A stretch of DNA of 64,000 nt from Limnoperna fortunei (GCA_944474755.1 OX104115.1:38203080-38267079); one strand, 5' to 3'. Positions 49,201 to 58,315 are shown, counted from the stretch's first letter. Notes: generated by a model from the letters alone, not told the origin. Translations and numbers: made by a program.

Positions 49201-52200
49201 ATATGTAATGTAAATATTGTTTTTTTGTATTTTGCAATATTAAAATATTATCAATCATTTAATTCATTTAAAATACATGGTCCTCGGTGGTCGAGTGGTT
49301 AAGGTAGATTGTCTACTATTGATCATGTGATCTGTCAACACAGAGGTTGCGGTTTCGAATCTCAATGCCTGCAGGGTAAACTCAACTCCAATCTTAACTG
49401 ACAAGGATTGCCAGTTTTCCTACTGAAGGTTGGAATTTTCTCCAGGCTACTCTGGCTTTCTCCCTTGTATAAATTAGATTCCATTATATAGCTGAAAAAT
49501 AGTTGAAAGTGGCATAAAACACCATCAAACAAACAAAGTATTTAAAATATGAGTTTTACAAAAAAATAATGTATACATGTTTTGTTTCTGAATGAGTTTT
49601 TATGCCCCTATTCAAACCTTCAAAAAGTTGAGATTTTCTCCTGGAACAACGAAAACTATAGGCCTTGTAATATATATTGAAAATATATAGTTGCTAGGGG
49701 TTCCAAAGGGTACTTAGGATATGTACATGTATGTACCAATCCTAATAAAAACTAAACATCATGGTATATAGCTTTAAAATGGCTGAAAGTTGCTTAACTG
49801 CTTGTGAAAACAAGACAACATAATTGTCATGATTGATTGAAATGATGCTGAGGGAAGAGCACTGGGTTAATAAAAACAAACATAATTTAAGTACAGGGAA
49901 TAAACCAACAACTCACAGTATGTAGATTAAGTTGTCTTAGGTCTTTCTTCAGTTTGTGATAATTTTTACCGATAGGAATTTCTGTCTTCAGCCATGGAGC
50001 CAGTCTTAATCTGTTCAAAAAATATATTTTTTTAATAATCTATTAATGATCAGTTAATTCAGTAATACTGTAAACATGAGAAATTTACCATAATATGAGG
50101 ACTACACGATTTTTTGCCATTTAGCCCTTTTTTTTTCTATAGGTCTTTGTACACTATATGTACTACATACTAGTAGCTTCAAGATTTGGGTAACAGTAAG
50201 ACCATTTGCAGTAAAAAATCTTGACTTTGAAAAAAAAATGGTAAAACAACATGTAGACAAGGTAAACTTGTGTGTCATTTTTTACCCAGTAATTAGTGTT
50301 ACCTCCTCCATGTAATTGTGAAACGTTCTTTCCATTACTCATAAAAAATCAAAAATAAAACTCCTTAGTACTAAGGCGACCAAATGCACACAAAAACCAA
50401 ACCTTTCTCCTTTTTTTCGTTTTATATTTTCTGCAGGCTGAGGACTTTCCTCTATAAAATCTCCTAGATCTGGACCATTTGCTAATTTCTCTTTCTGTTC
50501 CTTAGTGAGAGTAGAGTATGATCTGACATCTTGGTTGCAGAGATTTCGCTTATCTTTAGTAAGCACAGAATACTGTCTGTATGTTAAGTTTTTCTGTTGT
50601 CCTTTCACCTGTAATCAATTCATATCTTGATAAATTATTACTACTATAGTACAGTACTAATAAAAAAATATTTACAAAATCAATAAATTTTTATAAAGAA
50701 AATAAATTAAAGAGAAGAAAAGTTATTTTAACCAAGCCTGATCCATACAAAATACCCCCACCCTTACAAAATTTAAAAACACCAATATAGATTGTTGCAT
50801 CTACATGTCATAACAGAAACAAAATACATGAACAAAATTTAATAATTTGTATTTAACATGTTTAATATTGTTTGTTTGTTAGATTGATGGTCTTTAACGC
50901 CACTTTTAGCAATTTTTCAGCTATATCATCTTGATCATGGCATCCAGTTTTTATTGGGGGAGGAATGTGTGTGTGTGAATGGTGTTTTAACGCCACTTTC
51001 AGCAATTTTTCAGCTATTTCATGGCGTCCAGTTTTTATTTGGGGAGGAAGCCGGAGTACCCGGAGAGAACCCCGACCTGCGGTAGGAAACTGGCAATCCT
51101 TGTCAATCATGTCAATTAAGATTGGAGTCGAGTACACCCTGCCTGCAGTGAGAATCGAACCCGCAATCTCAGTGTTGACAGACCACGTGATCAATAGTAG
51201 ATGCACTACCTTGACCACTCGGCCACCGAGGCCCCCTATTGGGGGAGGAAGCCGGAGTACCAGGAGAAAACCCCGACCTGGGATGTATTTATTATTAGTA
51301 TTATTAATAAATGAATGCAATATGCGATATATTAAATTTTACTTGACAATTGTTTGGTTGTTTGACATGTTTGAGTAAGCTTATATGTAACCTTCAGCCA
51401 TTTTTCAGCTATATGTACTAAGCATATATTGGCATCTAATGTTTATTTGGGAGGAAGTGTATGCACCCAGTACTTAATTAGGAACCTGTTTACACGGCAA
51501 GAACTTCTTTGAGAGATTTTCATGTTATACCTTTCTCCAGTCATCAAGTTTTTTCTTTACAAAATAAGAACTTTGCATTCTGGGAGTTACTTGTACTTAT
51601 AATATGGGAATGATTTGCAAGTTACATGTCCATGTACATGTACATGTATTTTATTCTTATTTTTAGGTGGATGTAGTGGCAATACAATTTCCAATTCCTG
51701 ACATAGTCCATTGCCACATGCAACAACTATTGAATGATTGTGAAAGTTTTTCTTGAATAAAGCAGAAACATCACTCAATCAAATTAACATTACGAAACTA
51801 GAAATATTGGATAAAAAAGAATTGTATGATCTCATCAGTCCTGTAATAGTCTTAATAATAGTACAGCATTTTTTCAAATGCAAAGGCATGGGAAGAACAC
51901 TGGTTTTTTTTTTAACTAAAGGATGACCAAGGACCTTTATTGACAGCAAGCAGTTGCAATGTGTAGTGTGTCAACATTGACAATGAGTTGACAACTGAAA
52001 TTGTTTAAATTTGGTCAATATTAAAGTACTGTAACTGTCAATTTACAGAGAAATGTTACCATAATTATTTTGTACTACATGTCCTTTTTCTACTACTGAA
52101 AATATATTCATACACATGTAAAACAGATACAAATAGTTTTTGGTAGGGAAATGGCTGAATGTCCAGTTAGCAATTTAGCATGGACAATTGGTTAGGTAAG

Positions 52201-54124
52201 TACTGAATTGTCAAATTATTTTCAAAATTAAAGTTTGAAATAAGGAAAGACATTTAAACATAAACTATAATTTGACTTCAATGAACAAGAAAAAGACAAA
52301 ATGCACTGTGATGAGAAAATAGTTTCTTGGCCAGTGGATATGTGTATATTTATGTCATATTTCCAATCAATTGTTACACAGCTGTTGTGTTTATAGGTTA
52401 AAAAAACCTTGAAATATGCATACAAATCTGTGCATGTACATTATTTAAAGTGATTAAGTAGCATTATATAAACAAAACAATTAATTATTTAAGAAACAAA
52501 GTATATTTTATGGTGGTAATCCATTTCCGTTAAAAATAGTATGATACTAAATGGTATTTGGGATGAGAATGAAACAGTGCAACACACTGGTACTTTCATT
52601 AAGCAAAAGTATGATGACAAATTCTTGTTGTGAACATGTATATGGTACATATTTATAGTACTAGTATAAAATAGTATAACAAGTGAAAGATTTTATATTA
52701 ATTAGATTATTGGCAAAAATATGCAAATTCTAACCACAGCCATCTTTAAAATAATTGAAAGTCTTAAAACATTTTATGTTACATTACATTGAGATATTTA
52801 TTAAGCATTTGAGTTTTCATAATGTTCCAAATGCTTTTATAAACAAATAAGCATCAAAAGGCATGATTATTAGTCACATGACTAAAGGTCAAATAATCTG
52901 TTTTCAAGATATGTTGTTTGATGTATCCTATCACATGATTTTATTTAGGGCACTTTCCTCAACTCCCTGTCTTTTAGCATTGTTTGAATGGAAAATGGAA
53001 TAAAACTTGGCCCCCTTCCATAAAATTGTTTGCTTTGCACCCCCGCACAACACAGAACATGTTTCGCTATGCATCGTCTGTCTTACTTTGTCCCATTTGT
53101 CACCACACTGGGCGAAGTGGGCGACAAAGTCGCCCTACTAGGACCTGAAGTTGCCCTAAGGCACCTCAAAAGCGAAGTCGAAGTCGCCCTGTCATTTCCC
53201 TTAAGTCGCCCGATTGTTCACATAAGATACTTGTAAATCTGGTCCAAATACTTCACCCAGACTACCAATTTATCAGTAAATTATAATGAGAAAATGTGTA
53301 ATTCCAATAAAAAATGGCATATTTAACATATTTTCAAACGATTTACGTCTTTCAAATGTTTATTTACCGGATGTGACTAATTACCGGAAGTGAACAACGA
53401 AGAAAAGTAATGTACAACGGCCCATAATGAAAAATCTTAATTTTTTTGATAAACAAACACTTTAAATTGGTTTCAAATTTCAGTTCTTTCAAAGAGTATT
53501 GTACTTTAACAATTTTCTTTGATAAGTATATGAGCTCCACTTGAAAGAATAAAGATGTATAGGAATTATTGACATCATGACAAGTTCTGTAGATGGGTGT
53601 CCCATGAAGCAATTTGGATCAGCAGAACTTTGTCCAAGCCAAAAGTGTGCTGAACAGAAGAATTATTTCTGGGTTTAATGTAATGTTATTCTAGATCTAT
53701 CTTCTTTGGAAATTTGCTCAGATAAACATGGCATGTTCATAACAAATTGTTAGGAATATTATGATACAAGAACTCGTGAATGAAGTATACACATATACAA
53801 ATATGGTGGTGTATTTTTATTGATTAATGATAAAGGTTATGTGCTGTTTGATATTGGCTATTGCATACCATGAATAATAATAAAAAAAGAAAGAAAAAAA
53901 ACTGAATCTAAGTGTGTTATGGTTTTAAAACACAAGAGAAATAATCCTGGAAATTGATGTAAATAATGAAAAATGTATGTAACTACTAAGAAATTAATTA
54001 TTTGTACGGTCCCCCTGACTTCTCCCTAGTGTCTCCTGAAGTCTCCCTATCAGGCCCTGACTTCTCCCTGTTTGGCTGCCAGGGAGAAGTCACTTCTCCC
54101 TACTTTTTTAGAGTGTGGTGACCC

Positions 54125-54164
<40 letters not shown>

Positions 54165-56778
54165 TTTGTGACAGTTTATATTTATGCTGCAGTTTCGGTT
54201 GAAGTAATTAGCTTTTGATGATTTTTATCTCAGTATAAATTGTACAATGAAACACAATAAAGGTTTCTGTAAAACAATAATGTCACAAAAATGCACAAAA
54301 AAGTTTCAGCATGTCAGAATGTACGTCTGTCAGTGTTTCAATTTTTTTTTACTGCTGAGGCTATTTTATTTATTATATTTTTAAATATGTATCCGAATAA
54401 TAAAGTTCGAATTTGTCTTGATTGCAACAGTGATTTAAACATGAAGCAAAGGAATCACTTCTTTCTAAAGCATTTAGTTGTTTTGATAACAAATTTCTCA
54501 TTATTACTGCTTCTGTAATCAAACCTCGTTTGGTCAACCCAATTCAAGCCTACATGACTTTGGTAAAACTATTATCAAAAGCATTAAATCTTAATTATCT
54601 TAATTTCTCTTCATTATGTTAGAACACATTCGTATAATCATTTAATATTAATTACAGGGGTCGAAATAACGCCCGCCCGTTCGCCCGAGGCGAGTAAAAA
54701 TTATTGAGGGTCAGTTAAAATCAGTTTAAAATCGTCCGTCTGGCTAGTACGAAATTTTGCCGGTAACGGTCCCGGTTTTGTTTTCTCTACTGGTTCCGCT
54801 ATTAGGTAAGTGTAAACGGCCAACGACTTCAGCTTCGTAAACCAGTAAGAAAAAATAAAAGGTATAGTTGTTACACTTAATTTGATTGGTTTAATATCCA
54901 GCTCTCTACCAATCGATTATTAGCTTATGTAGATCAGAATGTAAACATGTGTTTGTAAGTAAAATGGAAAAGTTTTTGACCGGTTATACCGGGCCCCCGG
55001 CAAAGAGAGCAAAATCTTGTGCCGAACGTTTAGACCAACAACGGCTTTACGATCAGTCCAAAAGAAAGCGAACGTATCTTTCTAAATGGGAAGTCGAATT
55101 TAAATGGTTACAACATGTTGAAACTGGAATGATATGTACGATTTGTAAAAAGTTTGAAAAGTTTGGAACGTTTGTCCATGGAAATAAAAATTACAAAAAG
55201 GAAACATTAGTTTCACATGAAAAATCAGAGACACATGTACGACATGTGTTAACTTTAAACGGTATCTTGAATCCTCAATGAAAGTGAAAGACAGCCAGCA
55301 GCCTTCAATAAAGCACACATGCACTGCTCATCCTCTCACTATTGGCATCATACTGGCATAGTCAATAGAGATACATTAAGAATAACTAATTAGGGCTATT
55401 CCATTAAAACCTGAATCTAACCCAACGAAGGCAAAGTCTTTTACTACCCACCACCCATAGAAGTTATTATTTTTAAATACTGCATAAGAAATGTTTAGTA
55501 TTCAGATACCCTGGCATGAGAAGTGAACTTCTTAAATCTTTGCCTTCCTGGGAGTAGACTTATGTTTAATTGGGACAGCACTTATTGCATGTGAATAGTC
55601 AGAGGCCTCCAATACTGATCATAGCTTATTTTTGATATTTGGTAATTTAATCTTGTGACAAAAATTACTATTGCTTGAGGATCATTTTTAATCTTTATTC
55701 CTATTCTCTTAAGTTTTGTATCAATGTAGGAAGTCAACTGTACATTTACCTGAAAAATCAAAATATTGAGATTAATAACCATAAAACCAAAAATTATTGG
55801 CATAAACATCATGTCTGCAGATGGCAAAAAACACCTCAGGAAATTGCAGGAATGCAGGATTTTGCACCGTTTACCCCAGAGCTTCTGGGGGCCTTGAGCG
55901 GCCCCCAGACCTCCGGCCGTATTAAGACGTGCCTGTGGCAAGCGGGCTGTAGGGTCAGTCCCACCAACCACAGGGCTAGTAAAATGTTTTTATGAGTAGT
56001 CCTGATGTCTACTAAACCTTTTATAACTAATTCTACCCCTGTAATTATTAGTTGAACGTTGAAATAATGGTAATTATTTTTCTTAATGAAATGTAATTAA
56101 AATACATAGACAATTGACAATATTTATTTGCATAAACACATTTACATTAAATGGTTATAGCACAAAGAATATGCAAAAATGTCAATAAACAGCTTATAAT
56201 TACAAACATAGCAATATTAACATGGCGTGACAGCGGTACTAATTTATTTATTATACTTTTAATTGTGTTGAAATACATTAAGTTATTATTTGTCTATTAT
56301 ATTATTTTTAAATTATTATTTGTTGATAATAGTTGTATAGACTATTTTATATTTTCGGTGGTCCGTTTTGGTTATGGTCCGATTTGGTATTGGTCCGTTC
56401 TGGTTATGGGACGAAACATCCTGCAGTGCATCCGTTAACCCTGACTTGTGTCTTGATGATGGATTTGACATTCCAATGTAATCATCTCAACAGTTCAACC
56501 AATCTCATTTATATCCACTTCTAAGCTACTTCCATCACAACACAAAAATGAAAGTATCGGAATGTATTGTAATTTTGTATGGAATATGAACATGAAGTGT
56601 AGTGGTGACGCAATGAAGTGATGCTGCCTAATCTTATAATTTATTTTATGGACCTCGTTCTACGTCGAATTGTAAATAATATTTATATATAATGTCATTC
56701 ATTACTTACGACTACTAGTAGGGGTTTCTTTAGTTTGGTTACGAAAGAAAACAAATTCTTCTGTACTTTTCTTGACAT
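34135..56778 (-). CDS. LIAS: Lipoyl synthase, mitochondrial (complete, 11 exons, 398 aa)
   Basis: Radical SAM enzyme that inserts two sulfurs into octanoyl groups on the H protein and 2-oxoacid dehydrogenase E2 subunits in mitochondria. Exons: 56710-56778, 50403-50608, 49917-50010, 47674-47754, 42627-42783, 41086-41143, 40175-40303, 39180-39325, 38169-38239, 35563-35674, 34135-34208. All junctions are GT-AG and the phases agree (1,197 nt with stop). Residues 1-23 are basic with no acidic residue, fitting a mitochondrial presequence. [20 protein letters not shown] (90-109) is the family N-terminal block. C125, C130 and C136 (CX4CX5C) bind the auxiliary cluster; C156, C160 and C163 (CX3CX2C, CTRGCRFC) bind the SAM cluster. 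RSSYKAGE (369-376) supplies the conserved C-terminal Ser. The length is close to the human enzyme (372 aa), with a longer N-terminus. Introns are repeat-filled, the first 6.1 kb long. Nothing suggests a pseudogene. Confidence 0.97.
34615..34842 (-). mobile_element. Short hairpin-headed element, family D (reverse orientation)
   Basis: GGGCCCTGCC (34635-34644) is exactly inverted as GGCAGGGCCC (34829-34838). Outside the left arm stands a hairpin GAGATGG-TAT-CCATCTC (about 34616-34632). Inside the right arm a weak GGGC/GCCC stem can form. Body has GGTCAAGGTCAAAGGTCA. Lies in LIAS intron 10. Confidence 0.5.
35563..35674 (-). CDS. LIAS: LIAS exon 10 (residues 338-375)
   Basis: Encodes [17 protein letters not shown] and [14 protein letters not shown], the conserved C-terminal block. 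Donor GTAATG. Confidence 0.96.
36290..36535 (+). repeat. Dispersed repeat with poly-C and GACA tracts
   Basis: A C run of about 16 at 36327-36342 is followed by unique-looking sequence and then GGACAGACGGACAGACAGAC. Tails of this kind (GGACAGACGGAC) are common in molluscan dispersed repeats. Family unknown. LIAS intron 9. Confidence 0.45.
36785..38057 (+). mobile_element. Solo LTR of an LTR retrotransposon (1,273 bp)
   Basis: Begins TGTAACGAAC and ends CCTCGTTACA, giving the TG...CA ends with an 8-bp inverted repeat TGTAACGA/TCGTTACA. It is flanked by the 5-bp direct repeat ATTAT (36780-36784 and 38058-38062). No second LTR or gag-pol lies inside, so it is a solo LTR. It contains TATAAAA (36924-36930) and two tandem 36-bp units (36949-37020). 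Five-base duplication and long LTR fit Gypsy-type elements; the strand is not certain. In LIAS intron 9. Confidence 0.75.
38169..38239 (-). CDS. LIAS: LIAS exon 9 (residues 314-337)
   Basis: Encodes [20 protein letters not shown] and HLK. Acceptor ATATTTCAG, donor GTAGAA. The solo LTR ends about 110 bases downstream in the next intron. Confidence 0.96.
39180..39325 (-). CDS. LIAS: LIAS exon 8 (residues 265-314)
   Basis: Encodes [13 protein letters not shown] and [15 protein letters not shown]. The donor GTTGGT was chosen over a GTAATC five bases on, because it keeps the family length before LRKIDVDC. Confidence 0.95.
40175..40303 (-). CDS. LIAS: LIAS exon 7 (residues 222-265)
   Basis: Encodes [13 protein letters not shown] and [12 protein letters not shown], hallmark blocks of lipoyl synthase. 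Donor GTAAGA. Confidence 0.97.
40575..40715 (-). mobile_element. Diverged SINE fragment
   Basis: GACCTTTGGCAGGAAAACTGG, ATCCTTGTCCAT, CAACCTCAGCATCGACA and TGGTAGACTAACTACC follow the order of the minus-strand SINE at 50966-51236. Heavily mutated; LIAS intron 6. Confidence 0.55.
41086..41143 (-). CDS. LIAS: LIAS exon 6 (residues 203-222)
   Basis: A 58-nt exon encoding [18 protein letters not shown], split codons at both ends. Too short to stand out as an open frame, but the match to the family (DGGAEHIAKTV) is clear. Confidence 0.95.
42627..42783 (-). CDS. LIAS: LIAS exon 5 (residues 151-203)
   Basis: Encodes [20 protein letters not shown], the radical-SAM cysteine motif, and [14 protein letters not shown]. 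Acceptor ATGTAG, donor GTAGGT. Confidence 0.97.
44821..44982. repeat. Foldback of ACCTTAAT / ATTAAGGT words
   Basis: Left half carries AAAACCTTAATTTCCTGG, right half ATTAAGGTTTTCTGGGGAAT and two more ATTAAGGTTTT-like words. The halves pair imperfectly. LIAS intron 4. Confidence 0.55.
46640..47180 (+). repeat. Uninterrupted copy of dispersed repeat R
   Basis: Contains TAATGTCAAGCAATTGGTAT and ACTGGTCAAAAA (left half of R) followed directly by GAACTCATTTATGCGAAAAC (right half). It is the reference for the copy split between 15737 and 19163. LIAS intron 4. Confidence 0.65.
47674..47754 (-). CDS. LIAS: LIAS exon 4 (residues 124-150)
   Basis: Encodes [17 protein letters not shown], with all three auxiliary-cluster cysteines, and ATATIM. 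81 nt, phase 0 at both ends. Confidence 0.97.
47990..48722 (-). mobile_element. Element with inverted ends and tandem core, family E
   Basis: GTCTCGCCTGCA (47996-48007) is inverted as TGCAGGCAAGAC (48711-48722) with one mismatch. Between them lie about four diverged units marked by GAGGTCAAGGTCA at 48146, 48261, 48394 and 48542, each with TATATACCAAA and ACCATGCATGGTT. Head and tail hairpins are only weakly visible. LIAS intron 3. Confidence 0.5.
48758..48822 (-). mobile_element. SINE head fragment
   Basis: GGTTGGAGTTGGCAGTA then CTGCAACCTCAGTGTTGACA and CTATAGTAGATGA match the head half of the minus-strand SINE at 50966-51236. Truncated and diverged. Confidence 0.5.
49276..49539 (+). mobile_element. 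Complete SINE with 10-bp target duplication
   Basis: tRNA-like head with TGGTCGAGTGGTTAAGG (A-box) and GGTTTCGAATCTC (B-box), V-SINE-like body, and tail GTGGCATAAAACACCATC plus A-rich end. Flanked by ATTTAAAATA at 49266-49275 and 49540-49549. From memory it belongs with the molluscan RUDI/BivaV type. LIAS intron 3. Confidence 0.85.
49680..49805 (+). mobile_element. SINE tail remnant
   Basis: AATCCTAATAAAAACTAAAC, ATATAGCTTTAAAATGGCTG and AAGTTGCTT follow the order of the SINE tail, heavily diverged. Confidence 0.4.
49917..50010 (-). CDS. LIAS: LIAS exon 3 (residues 92-123)
   Basis: Encodes [17 protein letters not shown] and RQLNLHT, nearly identical to the animal consensus. GTGAGT donor, phase 0. 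Confidence 0.97.
50403..50608 (-). CDS. LIAS: LIAS exon 2 (residues 24-92)
   Basis: Acceptor TTGATTACAG. Contains NGPDLGDF (human NGPDLQDF) and KRKKGER. Ends within an Arg codon at a GTTTGG donor. Confidence 0.93.
50868..51290 (-). mobile_element. 5'-truncated SINE split by another SINE
   Basis: The older SINE tail runs from 50868 to 50965 and continues at 51237 to about 51285, where it stops at CCCCGACCTGGG. A younger SINE sits between. LIAS intron 1. Confidence 0.75.
50966..51236 (-). mobile_element. Full SINE inserted into a SINE, 14-bp target duplication
   Basis: Head at the right (GGTGGCCGAGTGGTC, GGGTTCGATTCTC on the minus strand), tail at the left ending in a CA run. The direct repeat TATTGGGGGAGGAA flanks it at 50952-50965 and 51237-51250, so the duplication was made from the older SINE's own sequence. 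Confidence 0.88.
51385..51480 (-). mobile_element. SINE tail remnant
   Basis: CAGCCATTTTTCAGCTATA, GGCATCTAATGTTTATTTGG and GAGGAAGTGT...CACCCAGTAC match the SINE tail on the minus strand. LIAS intron 1. Confidence 0.55.
53099..54122. mobile_element. Candidate 1-kb element with inverted ends and end hairpins
   Basis: GTCACCACACT (53099-53109) is exactly inverted as AGTGTGGTGAC (54112-54122). Just inside the left end stands GGGCGAC-AAA-GTCGCCC (53119-53135). Just inside the right end stands AGGGAGAAGT-C-ACTTCTCCCT (54081-54101). Further GAAGTCGCCC words on the left correspond to GAAGTC(T)CCCT words on the right. No ORF of note. Confidence 0.55.
54128..54160. repeat. TA dinucleotide microsatellite
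   Basis: About 16 TA units. Confidence 0.9.
54655..56041 (+). mobile_element. hAT-like element (truncated), with zinc-finger ORF
   Basis: Starts CAGGGGTCGAA and ends TTCTACCCCTG, an 11-bp inverted pair with one mismatch; CAGGG ends are typical of hAT elements. The 1.39 kb contains the zinc-finger ORF at 54949-55281 but no catalytic hAT domain, so it is a deleted copy. A GC-rich hairpin (GGGGGCC/GGCCCCC) lies at about 55887-55907. The flanks are not a clean 8-bp duplication. In LIAS intron 1, opposite strand. Confidence 0.5.
54949..55281 (+). CDS. TTF/BED-like zinc-finger N-terminal fragment (110 aa), hAT-related
   Basis: The open frame begins [15 protein letters not shown], with a likelier Met at residue 6, and ends after 110 residues. 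A Lys/Arg-rich segment is followed by [20 protein letters not shown], then CTICKKF and [10 protein letters not shown]. This CxxC...H...H pattern with the preceding WL block resembles the TTF-type finger of ZNF862/KIAA1586-like, hAT-derived proteins. The finger would bind DNA. No dimerisation or transposase domain follows before the stop, so this is a truncated transposase-type protein or the first exon of a longer one. It sits inside the hAT-like element, antisense within LIAS intron 1. Confidence 0.55.
   Translation: MFVSKMEKFLTGYTGPPAKRAKSCAERLDQQRLYDQSKRKRTYLSKWEVEFKWLQHVETGMICTICKKFEKFGTFVHGNKNYKKETLVSHEKSETHVRHVLTLNGILNPQ
56710..56778 (-). CDS. LIAS: LIAS exon 1 (residues 1-23)
   Basis: Encodes the start Met and a Lys/Arg-rich N-terminus, and ends in a GTAAGT donor at phase 0. 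It has little conservation by nature; it is chosen because frame, phase, donor, basic composition and the ETS-type sites just upstream all fit. Confidence 0.8.
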
Positions 56779-56795
56779 GGTAAGGTCAAGGTGTT

Positions 56796-56830
56796 ATATG
56801 TACTTCCGGAATAACTAATTTCCGGAACTA
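56796..56830 (-). promoter_or_regulatory. LIAS: Paired ETS/GABP (NRF-2)-type sites at the LIAS 5' end
   Basis: CTTCCGGAA (56803-56811) and TTTCCGGAA (56819-56827), 25 to 50 bases upstream of the start codon. On the minus strand the first reads CCGGAAGT, the ETS consensus. Paired GABP/NRF-2 sites near the start are a known feature of nuclear genes for mitochondrial proteins. Their use here is inference. Confidence 0.5.
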
Positions 56831-58159
56831 CAACGGATAACAAAGGAACAATAAAAATATATTATACATGATATAAGTAAGTAGGAGCCAAATACTTTTG
56901 TTTTTTAAGATATATTTCAAATTTGTTTCTATTTCTGTCGATGAGGCCGTGTTGTAAGTATTTAGATATCGTATCAAATATAAAATCTACTGGGCATTGC
57001 GGGTGCTTTGACCTGCACGGTCAGACTCACCTGAGCAGGCTAAGGGCATAATAAAATTCGAAATTGTATTGAATTTAGAAACATTCCGAGGAATATATAC
57101 AGTTTGTTTCCCGAACTATATACACCATTGAATTCACTGTGGTTCATTATTATAAAAATGCCATTTAGAGAATTGTAAAAAAAGGTGCACTCAACTCGCA
57201 ATTCAAATTGTTACATGTTAATTTCATCCTTTTTCATAAGTTGATTGGCTCCAAACTTATTTAATGAAATTTCAATGTATACATTTTTTATTGAATTTGA
57301 TTAACTGCTATTTTTTGTCTAGGTTTAGTTTATTACACTTCGTTTCAAAATGAAGAAAAGGAATATTGTAAGATACATATAAAACATTAGTTCCATTAAT
57401 AAAACCTCTCATTTCATGTTTATTTTCAACATTTTTATCGGATATTGATATTTTATGTTTTTAGTCAAATGCGAGGTTTCATCTTTAAACGCATTTTCCC
57501 GTGCGCAAATTCCGCAAGAAAATCGTGCGGAATGTTTCAGTTAAGTTTGATATGAAAAAAGTTTGTATAACCATGCAAACTGCGCTAAACTTAAAGAAAA
57601 ATATCTAAATTTTCTAAAAATTGTCTTACATTAGTATATCATGAATTTTTTAAGTCCTGTTTGAAGCTTTATTTGAGGTGTCCCTTAACTCCCATTACAT
57701 TCAATGACTGACCCCAATTAAATCTATCTTATGGATCCGTTCTAGACGAAACAAATTTTCCATGTGTTACAATTGCGACAAATTGTATTCGTTCCGCCAT
57801 TAAATATAACTTCTGAAAAAATTTTGCTCCGAGAAAAATCAACTGACAGATAAAACCTCACATTTCAAATAATAAAAAAAATGTAAAAGTCAGATAAAAA
57901 TGATAATATAAACGTGAAATGGGAGGTTTTATGTTATAGAACTAATAAAACATGTGTATTAAATGTCCCTGTCACTTTGTTCCAGCAGACTGGGGCTTTC
58001 TTTGATGACTGGCAACAGCCACATGTGCAACATTAGCATTTTTCACAAAAGCATTTATGCAAACACATATTTATGTAGCAGTTACTAATTTTTTCTCTAG
58101 GCTTCTGATCTTCTCCCTATAAAAATGTACAATGTGATAGAACTGATAAATTTCTGAAA
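56831..58159. other. Upstream of LIAS; no gene recognised
   Basis: No divergent gene could be recognised on the plus strand. Contains the foldback element at 57374-57960 and a small hairpin ATTCCGCA/TGCGGAAT at about 57508-57534. Confidence 0.5.
57374..57960. mobile_element. Foldback-type element with about 45-bp inverted ends
   Basis: The left end around ATAAAACCTCTCATTTCATG and the right end around CGTGAAATGGGAGGTTTTAT are imperfect inverse copies over about 45 bp, including TTAGTTC / GAACTAA. The body is AT-rich without ORF. Confidence 0.55.
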
Positions 58160-58315
58160 GCGGACTATGCCAGAATCTCTATAGATCATTTCTTGAAGTA
58201 TGTCAGAATCTGAGACTAGCAATTCTGGGAGTATGTCAGAACATCTATCAGTTCTGGGAGTATGTCAGAATCTCTTATCATATCTTGGAGTATGTCAGAA
58301 TAGCTCAGGGAGCAT
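58160..58315 (+). repeat. Minisatellite, unit about 30-33 bp
   Basis: AGTATGTCAGAAT recurs at about 58164 (variant), 58197, 58230, 58259 and 58289, with CTGGG or CTTGG before it. Confidence 0.75.

Noticed and set aside
49281..49360. tRNA gene
   Set aside because: A- and B-box words are present but no cloverleaf closes, and the sequence continues as a SINE body with target duplication.
50862..51378. Overlapping frames of 137 and 152 codons on both strands
   Set aside because: Both are readings of the nested SINEs.
55582..55995. Frames of 106 and 129 codons on opposite strands
   Set aside because: They overlap each other within the hAT-like element's 3' region and show no domain.
54647..56049. 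8-bp target duplication for the hAT-like element
   Set aside because: Flanks ATTAATTA and TAATTATT are both AT-rich but not the same, so no duplication is claimed.
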